Source: CAVTLG01 sp963802635
Lineage (GTDB): Bacteria > Chloroflexota > Ktedonobacteria > Ktedonobacterales > Ktedonobacteraceae
Assembly: GCA_963802635.1 (NCBI GenBank)
Contig: CAWDJJ010000002.1
Coordinates: 1,116,001-1,180,000 of the forward strand
Direction: 5' to 3'
DNA length: 64,000 bases
A program made the translations under genes and the position numbers. Numbering within the stretch: position 1 is the first letter of the stretch; each line of letters opens with the position of its first letter. The notes under the pieces were generated by a model. It saw nothing but the letters and a program-made list of their open reading frames with translations, did not search any database and was not told the DNA's origin. Positions 26,508-35,157 of the stretch are shown one piece after another.

Positions 26508-27764
26508 ATGCAAGTCTTGTATGAACGCTGTTGTGGACTCGATGTGCACAAAAAGACGGTGGTCGCCTGTGTGCTGCTGCTTCTAGCCAATGGAACGGTC
26601 AGCAAACAGGTGCGCACCTTTGCGACCACGACGGTCGGGTTATTAGCGCTAGCAGACTGGCTAGAGAGTCAGCAGGTGACTCACGTCGCCATCGAATCGA
26701 CGGGAGTGTATTGGCGTCCGGTGTTTAACATCCTGGAAGCGGTGTGTACGGTGATCCTGGTCAATGCGCAGCATATCAAAGCGGTGCCGGGTCACAAAAC
26801 CGATGTGCGTGACAGTGAATGGTTGGCCGATTTGCTCCGTCATGGACTGCTCAAAGCCAGCTTCATCCCTCCTCAGCCCATCCGTGACTTACGGGATCTC
26901 GTACGCTATCGCAAAACGCTGGTCTACGAGCGCAGCCAGGAAGTCAATCGTCTCCACAAGCTCTTGGAGACGGCCAACATCAAGCTGTCCTCGGTGGTGA
27001 GCGACATCATGGGCAAAAGTGGGCGGGACATGCTGGCCTGTCTGCTGCAAGGAGTCAGTGATGCCGAAGCGCTGGCCGAGCTGGCACGGGGTTCGTTGCG
27101 TGGCAAGCTGCCCGCCTTACGGGAGGCGTTGACCGGACAAGTCGACGCTCATCATCGTCTGCTGCTGGGGCATCTGCTGGCCCATATTGAGTTTCTGGAG
27201 CAGACGCTGCATACGCTCACGGTCCAGATCGAGCCGTATCTTTCCCCCTATGAGAGTTCCATTGAGCTGCTGGAGACGATCCCTGGAGTGAAACGGCTGA
27301 CGGCTGCGACCATTGTGGGAGAAATTGGCACGGATATGACCCGCTTTCCTACAGCCTCGCACCTCGCGTCCTGGGCCGGGGTGTGTCCAGGCAACCGGCA
27401 AAGTGGAGGCAAACGGCTCAAAGGCAAGACCACCAAAGGCAATCCGCGTCTGAGGGCTGCCCTCGCCGAGGTGGTGTGGGCCATCTCACGGATGAATGAT
27501 AATTACCTGACCGCTCAATACCATCATCTGGTGCGCCGCATTGGCAAATCCAAAGCGATTGTGGCGGTCTCTCATAGTTTGATCGGGATCATCTATTATA
27601 TGTTGCGTGATCAACAAGCCTACCGCGATCTCGGCCCCACCTACTTTGAGACGCGGGACCAGGAGCGCGAACGCAACCGGGCCGTCCGTCACCTGGAGAC
27701 GTTGGGCTATCGGGTGACGCTTGAACGATCAGAGGAGGAAGCGCTTAGTGCACCAATAGCTTGA
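26508..27764 (+). CDS. IS110-family recombinase, copy 2
   Basis: 418 residues, from ATG 26508, with the same DEDD and Ser motifs as copy 1. Differences are scattered, mostly synonymous; one local change (NDNYLTAQ versus NDTLDLAAQ) and one extra codon keep the length equal. Both copies look intact and potentially active. Confidence 0.9.
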   Translation: MQVLYERCCGLDVHKKTVVACVLLLLANGTVSKQVRTFATTTVGLLALADWLESQQVTHVAIESTGVYWRPVFNILEAVCTVILVNAQHIKAVPGHKTDVRDSEWLADLLRHGLLKASFIPPQPIRDLRDLVRYRKTLVYERSQEVNRLHKLLETANIKLSSVVSDIMGKSGRDMLACLLQGVSDAEALAELARGSLRGKLPALREALTGQVDAHHRLLLGHLLAHIEFLEQTLHTLTVQIEPYLSPYESSIELLETIPGVKRLTAATIVGEIGTDMTRFPTASHLASWAGVCPGNRQSGGKRLKGKTTKGNPRLRAALAEVVWAISRMNDNYLTAQYHHLVRRIGKSKAIVAVSHSLIGIIYYMLRDQQAYRDLGPTYFETRDQERERNRAVRHLETLGYRVTLERSEEEALSAPIA

Positions 27765-27863
27765 TCTCTCGTGTTCTCAACGCTCCCAGATGGCTCTGCT
27801 TCTGGGCTGATTTCGTGTGCCTTTTTGGCCTTTTCCCCGCCTCTCCCCACATTTTCGGAGGAA

Positions 27864-28524
27864 TCCTGGGAGCACATTGGGTGCGGCCACGAATGGAAAT
27901 CTGCGCATTGGTCTCATTGCGGTGGACACTATGCTGGCCGGTGCCTTTGGCTCGGTTGCTGCGATGATCTATACCTGGGTCTCTGGCGCGAAGAAGCCTG
28001 ATATTGGCATGATGGGCAATGGCTTATTGGCAGGACTTGTGGCGATTACTGCTCCGAGTGGCTATGTGAGCCCTGTGAACGCCAGTATTATCGGTATCGT
28101 GGCTGGTATCCTCGTCGTTGTGGCTGCTGGCTTCATTGAGAAGGTCCTCAAGATCGATGATCCAGTTGGTGCTATCGCGGTCCACGGCGTGAACGGCTTG
28201 TGGGGGCAAATATCCGTTGGTCTCTTTGCTGATGGGCTTGCCAACTATGGAGGCTTACAGGTCAGGGGTCTGTTCTACGGAGACCCGAGCCAGCTTGTGG
28301 CGCAGATTATTGGTGCCGTTGTCTGCTTTGTCTATGTCTTTGGTATCTCCTGGATCTTCTTTACCCTCTACAAGAAGCTCTTTGGCTTGCGTGTCTCTGC
28401 AGAGACTGAGCTGAAAGGTTTAGATATTCCTGAGATGGGCAGCCTTGGCTATAATCCTGATGCCGAACCCTACGTTCCTGATCTTGTCCCGGCTGCTTCC
28501 TCTGCTGGTGGAGGAGGCGAGTAG
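27864..28524 (+). pseudogene. amt: Ammonium transporter (Amt), second part after the insertion
   Basis: It resumes in frame at PGSTLGAATNGN and includes VHGVNGLWGQISVGLFADG with the second pore His, then a final helix and a soluble tail ending GGGGE. The total insertion (3363 bases) is a multiple of three, but IS stop codons still terminate translation. The N-terminal part lies at 23037-24500. Confidence 0.85.
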
Positions 28525-28911
28525 CTTTGTTTCAACGCCAGGATAGATAGCTCCTGGCGCTCCTTCTGGTTCGCGATGAGAAACTGCACTCTTCAGGATA
28601 TCCGCATTGCATCACGAAAAATCTTACCGCTGGGTAAGATGAAAGCACAACTTCCCTTCAGAAGGCAAGGGAGTCTGAAGGAAGATCCCACCTGTTTTTG
28701 TTTCTCTCAAGAGGAACAACACTAGGTTGCTTTTCCAACGGGGAAAGGGTAAGATCTTTCGTGATGAAAGAGGGGCATTTGCGGCGGCGGTTGGGATGGC
28801 GGAAGAGGGGTCGCTCTTCCCTGCACGAAGCTGTTTGCTTGCAAACGGAAAAACACCAGAGACGGGACTTCGAACCCGCGACAGCAACGAAGGCTCCGAA
28901 AGGAACGTTGT
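28525..28911. repeat. Intergenic region with 19-bp inverted repeat before an integrase-like remnant
   Basis: CATCACGAAAAATCTTACC (28610-28628) and its complement at 28748-28766 match in 18 of 19 positions. A variant (16 of 19) occurs near 29405. Bases 28621-28640 also form an 8-bp hairpin. These look like terminal repeats of the transposon whose broken gene follows. A T-arm-like tRNA scrap at 28862-28879 is discussed under rejected items. Confidence 0.5.
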
Positions 28912-29352
28912 ATGTCGAATCCAACAGCAGCGTTGAGTGCTCGTACACGACGCGAACTCGTTGCACAGATGACTCTTGCGTATCGCGAAGCCTCACGATC
29001 TCGAAAAGGTCTCCTTCTCGATCGGCTGGTGGAGATGACCGGGTATGCGCGCAAATATGCCATCGGGTTACTCAATCAGGAAGCGCCTGGATTGCCACCT
29101 ATCCGTCGTTCACGTCAGCCTCGCAATGGGTCCGAGGTCCAACAGGCGTTATTTGTGGCCTGGAAAGCCGCCCATGCGATCTGCGCCAAACGCCTGATTC
29201 CTTTTCTGCCAGACTTGCTTCCGTATCTGGAGCGTAAGGGGCATGTGCAGTTGCCTGAGGAGCAGCGCCAGCACGCATTGCGTCACGAGAAATCTGACCC
29301 GTCGGTAAGATTCTCCTCACTTCTTTTTTTGTTTGCGGCAAGATCCCCGTAG
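28912..29352 (+). pseudogene. N-terminal fragment of an integrase-type transposase
   Basis: 146 residues. ELVAQMTLAYREASRSRKGLLLDRLVEMTGYARKYAIGLLNQ is the HTH end of an ISNCY/IS481-like integrase family, normally over 350 residues. Homology stops near EEQRQHALRHEK and the frame then runs into low-complexity sequence. The catalytic DDE domain is missing. Confidence 0.65.
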
Positions 29353-29798
29353 GTATTGTGCCAAGGGTGAAATGGCCCACCAGTTGGTTCCTCTTGCAGG
29401 CTCAGGTAAGATGTCTCATGATGCAAGTGGGGAGGATGGTGGCTGTGGCTTCCTCATCAGGAAGGTCCCCTCGAAAACCTCTTTTCACGCGCTTGTTGTT
29501 GGAAGTGGTGATGTAGCTTTGATGCATCCTCGGAAAGATCATGAGTCCCAGAACCCATCCTTTGGAGAGACGGATGGGTTCTGCATGTGCTGTTTCCTCC
29601 CTTCACCACTGCCGATGGTGTCTGTCTGCTCTGAGGAGAAGGAGAGTAAGACCACTCCAGAATAGATTGCAGTCATTTTTTGTGCTATTATAGGCATAAC
29701 AATTCTTTACAGTTTATCATTCTTGTGCATCACATTCAGGTGATAGGAGAGAGAGCTTGACGTATTGCGGCAGCAATCTATAGCTCCATTTGATATAT
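29353..29798. other. Gene-free stretch with a strong hairpin
   Basis: A perfect 12-bp stem (CAGAACCCATCC 29549-29560 with 29572-29583) and 11-base loop is the only structure seen. It may be a terminator. A promoter for the following ORF is not obvious. Confidence 0.45.
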
Positions 29799-30414
29799 AT
29801 GAGCAGCATTGAAGTTACCGAGCACAATCTTGTTCCCGTTCAATATGAAACACTTCTGAAGGCTATCCACTCTGTCTTACAAGATCTGACCAAAGCGGGT
29901 GAGAAGGATAAAAAGCACGAGTACTTTTTCCCCTCTCCCACAACCTTTGCTTTCGATATTGACAAGGTTGCAGAGTACGGTTGCGCAACAATTTGAATCC
30001 AGTAATCAGCTTCCCTTTGAGCTCAGGGACGGTTTGAGCTACGCCACTGTTCATGCACTTGATATCAATGAGAAAACAGATTTTAGTCATGCTCTTCAGC
30101 AAAGGATTATGGGGGAGTTGCGTCTCCAGCTCTTCAGCAGAATGGATAAAAACCTTCAGCATCACTCCCTGGAGCGCTATGTCTCCAGCATGCTTACTCC
30201 TATTGACGCTTTTATTAAGGATCAGGCCATAGGGCTCTCCTATCCGTTGCGTAAAGAGCATGCGATGGAGAAGCGCAGTTTGCATGCGAGCAAAGATCAG
30301 TCATCCCATGATTCCTGGTTAAAAGCACACAAGTTGACGCTTAGTGTCATCAATATTGGCAGTTTTAATGAGCAGATAGCACAAAGTATCAGTTCATACA
30401 TCGAGCAATATTAG
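29799..30414 (+). pseudogene. Unknown large protein, N-terminal part; frameshift then amber stop
   Basis: ATG 29799 (MSSIEVTEHNLVPVQYETLL) reads to VAEYG, then one inserted base near 29963 (aaggTtgcag) breaks the frame. The next frame continues as STVAQQFESSNQLPFELRDG to an in-frame TAG at 30412. Downstream the same frame carries on as DCDDDDIADVRENLD. Mostly helical, charged, no signal peptide and no recognised family. See 30442-32913. Confidence 0.5.
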
Positions 30415-30441
30415 GATTGCGATGATGATGACATTGCTGAT

Positions 30442-32913
30442 GTGCGTGAAAATCTTGACACCGCACAAAAACAAGAGACCTCCAACCTGAACCAACTTAA
30501 GAATATCGTCATTAAAGAGTCAGTTGCGCGTATCTATCGAGAGGCACGCGTACGCTACTTACGCTATCTAGCTGAAGGCATGCAAGAATGGAAGAAGAGC
30601 GCATTCAAACAGAGTCAGAGCCAAAATGCGCAGGAGCTGGGTCACGCTATCGCGCTTCTGGGCCGTCTTATTCGTCGTCTTCAAGCACTCGATGCCTATA
30701 TTCGTCAGCCGGATAAAGTCTATAGCTACTACACGGTCTTCTTGAACAAAGAAGAGTTTAATTACCGTGATCTCTTCGCACGGGCCGATGCCTTTAATGC
30801 TCTTCCTATTATTCCTGAGATCGATGGCTTCCTCGGCGAGAACACAGACCAGCAACGTCAGTCCAAGACATTCACCGCTGGGGTGAAACTCAAGTTCAAT
30901 GGGCAAGTCCACAATCATGGAGGAAATGGTCGCTCAGTCTTTGAGTTCAACACAGCCCTGCTCGATCCCATGAGCAAAGAATACCAGGCACGGGCTCATG
31001 TAGGGAAACATATGCACACTTTTTATGAGAAGGTCTTGAAAGTTGCCCTTCTCTATTGCTTTGTGTTTGTCGAAATGGAGGACCAGGATTTCCGGCCTGG
31101 ACAGTATTTTGAAAAGGAGATCCTTCCTGCCCTGCGCTCCAATAACTACGAGCAGGCCTGTACAACACTACAAAAGTTAAAACACACGATCACACAGCCA
31201 GTGGTTCCCAACAACCTCAAGCTTTTGAAAGACAAATTGCTCGAATTCCTGAGAAGAGCACCTGTTGGCCCGGCGTGCCAGGAGTGCTCTCTCGCACTGA
31301 CACTGGACAAGAGTATTCTGACAAAAGATGTCAATCAGATCATTCAAGGGAACTTTTTTTCAGAGACTTTTGATAGCCGTAACGGACGCAACGCACTGAA
31401 ATACATCGCTGTCACGAAAGATGCTCCAGACCCAAACACCTTGAGCAAGCTTTCTCTCAGCATGGTCTTTGAACCGATCTACTATCATCCCACGAATGAA
31501 CAACCCGAAGCATTTACGATGTGTGCACAGACCGAGGGCATTCAGATCTTCCCAACATTTCTTGCTCCCATTGATCAAGACGCTCCTCAAAAATATAGGG
31601 ATGCCTATAAAGATGTCAGGCGTTGTGCGTTCTATTACCGTCATCGTCCCGAGATTTACTCAGATTCGGCACGTGCCTTTGTCTATCGTTTCACCTATAC
31701 GCTTCTCAGTTATACGATGATCAAGCTCCTTATCGATAGTCTTCCGCGCGAACAGAAGACCACGTTGTTTGCTCCCGTTATCTGTATTCATGCCAACAGG
31801 GAGCAGGAACCGGACGAAAAAGGTGAGAAGTATGACGATGAAACCTTTATGCACTCACTCTCTAAGCAGCTCGCACATATGCTTGGCGAAGACTATATGA
31901 GTGGCTCGCAGGGCTTCCACGTCGATACCATCCAGAACAACAAGTATAAACTGGGCAATGCACTCTATTCATTCTACTCCTCCCTCCCACATACCTTTAA
32001 ACTCCAGCAGCCAGCAAACGGAGTGGGAACGAACAGGGTACAAACTCTTGGTCATACGTCGCCTGCTCCTCTCCTGAAAAAATTTGCGATCATCGTGGTA
32101 TCCAGCCGCAAAAGCGATGAGAATATGAAGTCTCCTGACTACTATGAGTCTACAATCATCGGAAAAATCATTGGTATGGAACGATCTCAGGATGATGCCA
32201 TCACCGTCCGCACCCTCACGACCTTTTCCGCCAACCAGAACAGTCGTGAGTTGTTCAACCGTCCCGATGTGCTTGTTGAACAGGTCAAAAAATACCACCA
32301 GCAGGGTTACCAGCATTTTCTCTATGTTGCACGTGCACCATATACAAGCACACTCAATATCTCTGATAGTGGAAACAAAGACCTCTTCTTCATGAACAGG
32401 GATATTATTCAGGCCATGCGGAGCATTGATAGTGGCATCAAAATTTATCCGGCCTTCTGCGATAAATACTACGTCATTAATCGCAAAGTAGCGAAAGCGC
32501 AAACACAGGGGTCACAGGGCAGCATGCTCCGTGCAGATTCACTCTATATCGATGATATTGGAGAACTGACAAGCGTCAGTAACGATCCATCGCGGCGTTC
32601 ACAGATTTTCTTCAATTTGTTTAATGGCATCAAAGTAAACCCCGATGCGATCTATAATGGAGTGATGTCTTACGCCACACTGATCAATGTCTATGACAAT
32701 GATCCAACATATGATCAGTATATCTGGAATGACTTGCTCAATACTTCTGTACCCAACAGTCTGAAAAAGGAGATTCTGGACTTCATCACCTTGCTGCACT
32801 TTTCGCGTTACGAAAAGGCTAGCCAGAAGGCGAATCCGGTTGGCTTTAAGCTTGATCCCTATACCGACATCATCGGTGATAAATCAGTTGGGACACGCTC
32901 TATTTTCCGGTAG
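30442..32913 (+). CDS. Unknown large protein, C-terminal 823 residues, truncated by IS1-type element
   Basis: The frame is in phase with the preceding fragment across one TAG, so the original gene encoded about 1030 residues. The only in-frame start is GTG 30442, with no RBS. The N-terminal third is helical. The last 300 residues alternate strands and helices (KFAIIVVSSRKSDEN, YQHFLYVARAPYTSTLNI, GIKIYPAFCDKYYVI). Two Cys in GPACQEC are the only Cys pair. The stop TAG at 32911 is supplied by the IS1-type terminal repeat, so the natural C-terminus is lost. I do not recognise the family. Confidence 0.6.
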   Translation: MRENLDTAQKQETSNLNQLKNIVIKESVARIYREARVRYLRYLAEGMQEWKKSAFKQSQSQNAQELGHAIALLGRLIRRLQALDAYIRQPDKVYSYYTVFLNKEEFNYRDLFARADAFNALPIIPEIDGFLGENTDQQRQSKTFTAGVKLKFNGQVHNHGGNGRSVFEFNTALLDPMSKEYQARAHVGKHMHTFYEKVLKVALLYCFVFVEMEDQDFRPGQYFEKEILPALRSNNYEQACTTLQKLKHTITQPVVPNNLKLLKDKLLEFLRRAPVGPACQECSLALTLDKSILTKDVNQIIQGNFFSETFDSRNGRNALKYIAVTKDAPDPNTLSKLSLSMVFEPIYYHPTNEQPEAFTMCAQTEGIQIFPTFLAPIDQDAPQKYRDAYKDVRRCAFYYRHRPEIYSDSARAFVYRFTYTLLSYTMIKLLIDSLPREQKTTLFAPVICIHANREQEPDEKGEKYDDETFMHSLSKQLAHMLGEDYMSGSQGFHVDTIQNNKYKLGNALYSFYSSLPHTFKLQQPANGVGTNRVQTLGHTSPAPLLKKFAIIVVSSRKSDENMKSPDYYESTIIGKIIGMERSQDDAITVRTLTTFSANQNSRELFNRPDVLVEQVKKYHQQGYQHFLYVARAPYTSTLNISDSGNKDLFFMNRDIIQAMRSIDSGIKIYPAFCDKYYVINRKVAKAQTQGSQGSMLRADSLYIDDIGELTSVSNDPSRRSQIFFNLFNGIKVNPDAIYNGVMSYATLINVYDNDPTYDQYIWNDLLNTSVPNSLKKEILDFITLLHFSRYEKASQKANPVGFKLDPYTDIIGDKSVGTRSIFR

Positions 32914-32980
32914 TGGGTCAAAGCAAGGGGGTGTTGTGGTAAAATGAAGCCATCATCGTCCCCAAAAAGGAGTTGCCCTT

Positions 32981-33259
32981 ATGGTAACAATCACTATTTG
33001 CTGCCAAAACTGCGGAAGTAAAGAGTTAGTGCGTAATGGCTATGCGCCAAATGGAAAGCAAAGATATCGTTGTAAAGTATGTAAGAGACAAAGCCGTGAA
33101 AATCCGGCACCAAATGGTTATACGGAAGAGCGACGTGAGGAGATAATAAGATCATACCAGGAGCGGAGTAGCATGCGAGGACTCACAAGAACATTTGGTG
33201 TGTCAAGAAACACGGTCAAAGTTTGGCTGAAAAAAAAGCAGCACAACTCCCTCCCTTGA
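32981..33259 (+). CDS. insA: IS1-type InsA-like DNA-binding protein
   Basis: 92 residues. A zinc ribbon (CQNCGSKELVRNGYAPNGKQRYRCKVCK in two parts, four Cys) and an HTH (GLTRTFGVSRNTVKVWLKKK) are typical of InsA. SD AAAGGAG precedes ATG. It ends after the A8 run at 33230-33237, where a -1 slip would fuse it to the catalytic ORF. Confidence 0.85.
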   Translation: MVTITICCQNCGSKELVRNGYAPNGKQRYRCKVCKRQSRENPAPNGYTEERREEIIRSYQERSSMRGLTRTFGVSRNTVKVWLKKKQHNSLP

Positions 33260-33720
33260 GGGAAACATTGGTTGCACCAGATCCAAAGGATGATTTAGCA
33301 ACAATACTGGAATTGGACGAGTTATGGTCGTTTGTGTTGAAGAGGGTAAATCAAGTGTGGATATGGATTGCTCTTTGTAGAAAAACACGGCAAGTTGTTG
33401 CGCGTGCTGTTGGAGATCGAAGCGAAAAAACAGGTCAAGAGCTGTGGAATAATATTCCAGACGAATATCGTAAAGGGCACTGCTTTGCGGACTTTTGGAA
33501 AGCATATCAGGCAGTCATTCCAAAAGAGCAACTGACGCAAGTAGGCAAGGAAACAGGTGAAACAGCACACGTAGAGCGCTGGAATTGTACGCTTCGACAG
33601 CGTCTTGGGCGCTTTGTCCGTGAAACTTTTTCTTTCTCTAAAAATATATCTATGCACGTCCTTTGTCTCGATCTGTTTCTTCATCGCTACAATCTGGACA
33701 GGGCTATCCTCCTAGATTGA
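33223..33720 (+). CDS. insB: IS1-type InsB-like catalytic domain
   Basis: About 165 residues in the -1 frame. ILELDELWSFV (first Asp), FADFWKAYQAVIP (second Asp) and GETAHVERWNCTLRQRLGRFVR (Glu) are the DDE residues of IS1. It lacks its own convincing RBS and is most likely made as an InsA-InsB fusion through the AAAAAAAA slip site. Confidence 0.85.
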   Translation: MAEKKAAQLPPLRETLVAPDPKDDLATILELDELWSFVLKRVNQVWIWIALCRKTRQVVARAVGDRSEKTGQELWNNIPDEYRKGHCFADFWKAYQAVIPKEQLTQVGKETGETAHVERWNCTLRQRLGRFVRETFSFSKNISMHVLCLDLFLHRYNLDRAILLD

Positions 33721-33728
33721 CCCACTAC

Positions 33729-34003
33729 CCAACTGGGGCAAGACTTTGTGCAGATGGTCAAACAGCGACAATCCCATCAACTAGACGCCTGGCTCGTGCG
33801 CGCTCAGCACAGTGCTTGCATCGAATTAAAGGGGTTTGCGTTGGGCATCAAACGGGATTACACAGCGGTCAAAGCAGGGTTATCTCTCCCTTGGAGTCAA
33901 GGTCAGGTAGAAGGGCAAATTACGCGCTTAAAGCTCCTGAAGAGGCAGATGTACGGTTGAGCGAAGTTCGATCTGCTCCGCTTACGAGTCCTCTCCACCG
34001 CTT
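33729..34003 (+). pseudogene. ISL3-family transposase, C-terminal fragment
   Basis: Starting right at the IS1-type end, the frame reads QDFVQMVKQRQSHQLDAWL, then ELKGFALGIKRDYTAVKAG and LPWSQGQVEGQITRLKLLKRQMYG, the ISL3 C-terminal signature with its catalytic Glu. A TGA replaces the usual Arg codon after MYG; beyond it AKFDLLRLRVLSTA follows in frame. Only the last 90 residues survive. Confidence 0.75.
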
Positions 34004-34022
34004 GATCTAGCCTCCACACAAA

Positions 34023-34385
34023 GTGCGCATGAGCCCCATAGTGATTGAGGGAATGGTAAACAATACCGGAGTGATCACACACGCTCCAGGTCCCAATGGA
34101 TTACCCGGCGGCTATCCAGTACAGGTGAGCGGACAAGGAGTCGGGGTAGTACTACCTCGTGGCTTGACGCTTGAGGCAGCGGTTGAGATCAATGAAGCTG
34201 GTCTTTCCTTTGACGGCATTGAGCGGATCGAACATGATGGAACTGTGTGCTTCACAGAGAAACATATGGCAGCCTTCAAGGAAATTCTAGGCTATGACTG
34301 TGGGCGAATGCCTTTATCAGAAGTTGAGCAGCAGGCCAAGGAATTGCTTGCAAAATACGAGACACTTGCAAGCAAATACCGTTAA
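34023..34385 (+). CDS. C-terminal domain fragment of an unidentified protein
   Basis: 120 residues with a well-conserved look: NNTGVITHAPGPNGLPGGYPVQV, then LPRGLTLEAAVEINEAG and FDGIERIEHDGTVCFTE. This reads as the C-terminal end of a larger enzyme, perhaps an NAD(P)-dependent oxidoreductase, but I cannot name it. It has no RBS and begins right after transposase debris, so it is probably a truncated gene. Confidence 0.4.
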   Translation: MRMSPIVIEGMVNNTGVITHAPGPNGLPGGYPVQVSGQGVGVVLPRGLTLEAAVEINEAGLSFDGIERIEHDGTVCFTEKHMAAFKEILGYDCGRMPLSEVEQQAKELLAKYETLASKYR

Positions 34386-34488
34386 GCTTCCACTACAGAT
34401 TGACGAAAGCCAGTGGTTTTGTTCAACGAAAGTACTACTGAGCGCGCACAAGAAACAGGTGCTGCTGAACGGACGGTATATCGTCAAA

Positions 34489-35157
34489 TCAAGTGATCTT
34501 TTCTTCCAGCATCTGATCAACTAGGGTCGTTAAGACCTCGACCATTTCTCTGTGTTCGGGGAGTAAATGAGGTTGAGGTAATCGGGCGGTCTCTTGATAC
34601 AGTCGAAGCGCTGCGATACTTCTTGCTTCCATCGTATTGGGTATGCCACCAACAGCCATTCCTGTGGCATCCATATAGGTGCGTGTCCAGACAGAGTCAA
34701 CTTCCACTGTTTCTTGTGCTTGTTGTAAGTAATTATTTCCCCTGATAAGAAGCCTTCGTTGTACGGCTATTGCCTTTGTGACAGCTGGAAGAATGTGGAG
34801 AATAACCCTTTGCACAAGCATTACTTTCCTCTGAAACTGCAAGGCTCCGAGCGTCCTGAGAATGGTTTCGCTTAACTCGACGATCACCTGACTGGCATAG
34901 CGATTCGCCGCTTCTTGTAATGTATCCTACTACCATTTGAGCGTGCATTATTGTAATGCTCGAAATACACCATATTAGTCTAGTAAAATACGAGCATCCT
35001 GTATGGTTGAAAGTCGAAAGATCGCCTCTTGTGGGATGGTGAGCCACTCTTTATAAATAGAAAGTGAGCGGCTAAAGAGATTCAAGCGATAGCCATCATA
35101 CCAAATGAAGCGTTTCAGTTGCTTGCGTTCTGGTGTCTCGTGGAGAATCCGAACTAG
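34489..35157 (-). pseudogene. Nucleotidyltransferase-fold protein, second part; split by IS701 and carrying nonsense codons
   Basis: It continues the reading frame of 36645-36801: LVRILHETPERKQLKRFIWYDGYRLNLFSRSLSIYKEWL, down to ILLD, then four in-frame stops between about 34930 and 34985, then again coherent sequence (DTLQEAANRYASQVIVELSETILRTLGALQF in parts) ending MLEEKIT. The helical C-terminal half resembles that of aminoglycoside-type nucleotidyltransferases. Decay by point mutation as well as insertion shows that this gene was already dead or died after the insertion. Confidence 0.6.

Larger units (their letters stand above)
26256..27861 (+). mobile_element. IS110-family element, copy 2
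   Basis: 1606 bases, head-to-tail with copy 1. The left flank is the first seven bases of a CRISPR-like repeat and the right flank is amt (tcctgggagc). Joining the outer flanks restores FGWFGFNPGSTL of Amt exactly, so copy 1, array fragment and copy 2 behave as one 3.36-kb insertion. AA is present at both junctions. Confidence 0.9.
32910..33728 (+). mobile_element. IS1-type element with programmed-frameshift transposase
   Basis: 819 bases with 12-bp perfect terminal inverted repeats GTAGTGGGTCAA (32910-32921) and TTGACCCACTAC (33717-33728). Two overlapping ORFs and an A8 slippery run are inside. Flanks do not show a matching target duplication, and an unrelated ISL3 fragment abuts the right end, so a rearrangement probably followed insertion. 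Confidence 0.85.

Noticed and set aside
28862..28879. tRNA T-arm-like sequence on the minus strand (GCGGGTTCGAAGTCCCG)
   Set aside because: The T-loop has one base too many and no acceptor, D-arm or anticodon stem can be built around it. At best a tRNA scrap or chance match.
30442..32913. Argonaute/PIWI identity for the large unknown protein
   Set aside because: No conserved DEDX-type or MID-domain motif is visible; kept only as a hypothesis to test.
34023..34385. Naming the 120-residue fragment as a specific dehydrogenase
   Set aside because: The sequence looks conserved, but I cannot place it in a family with confidence.
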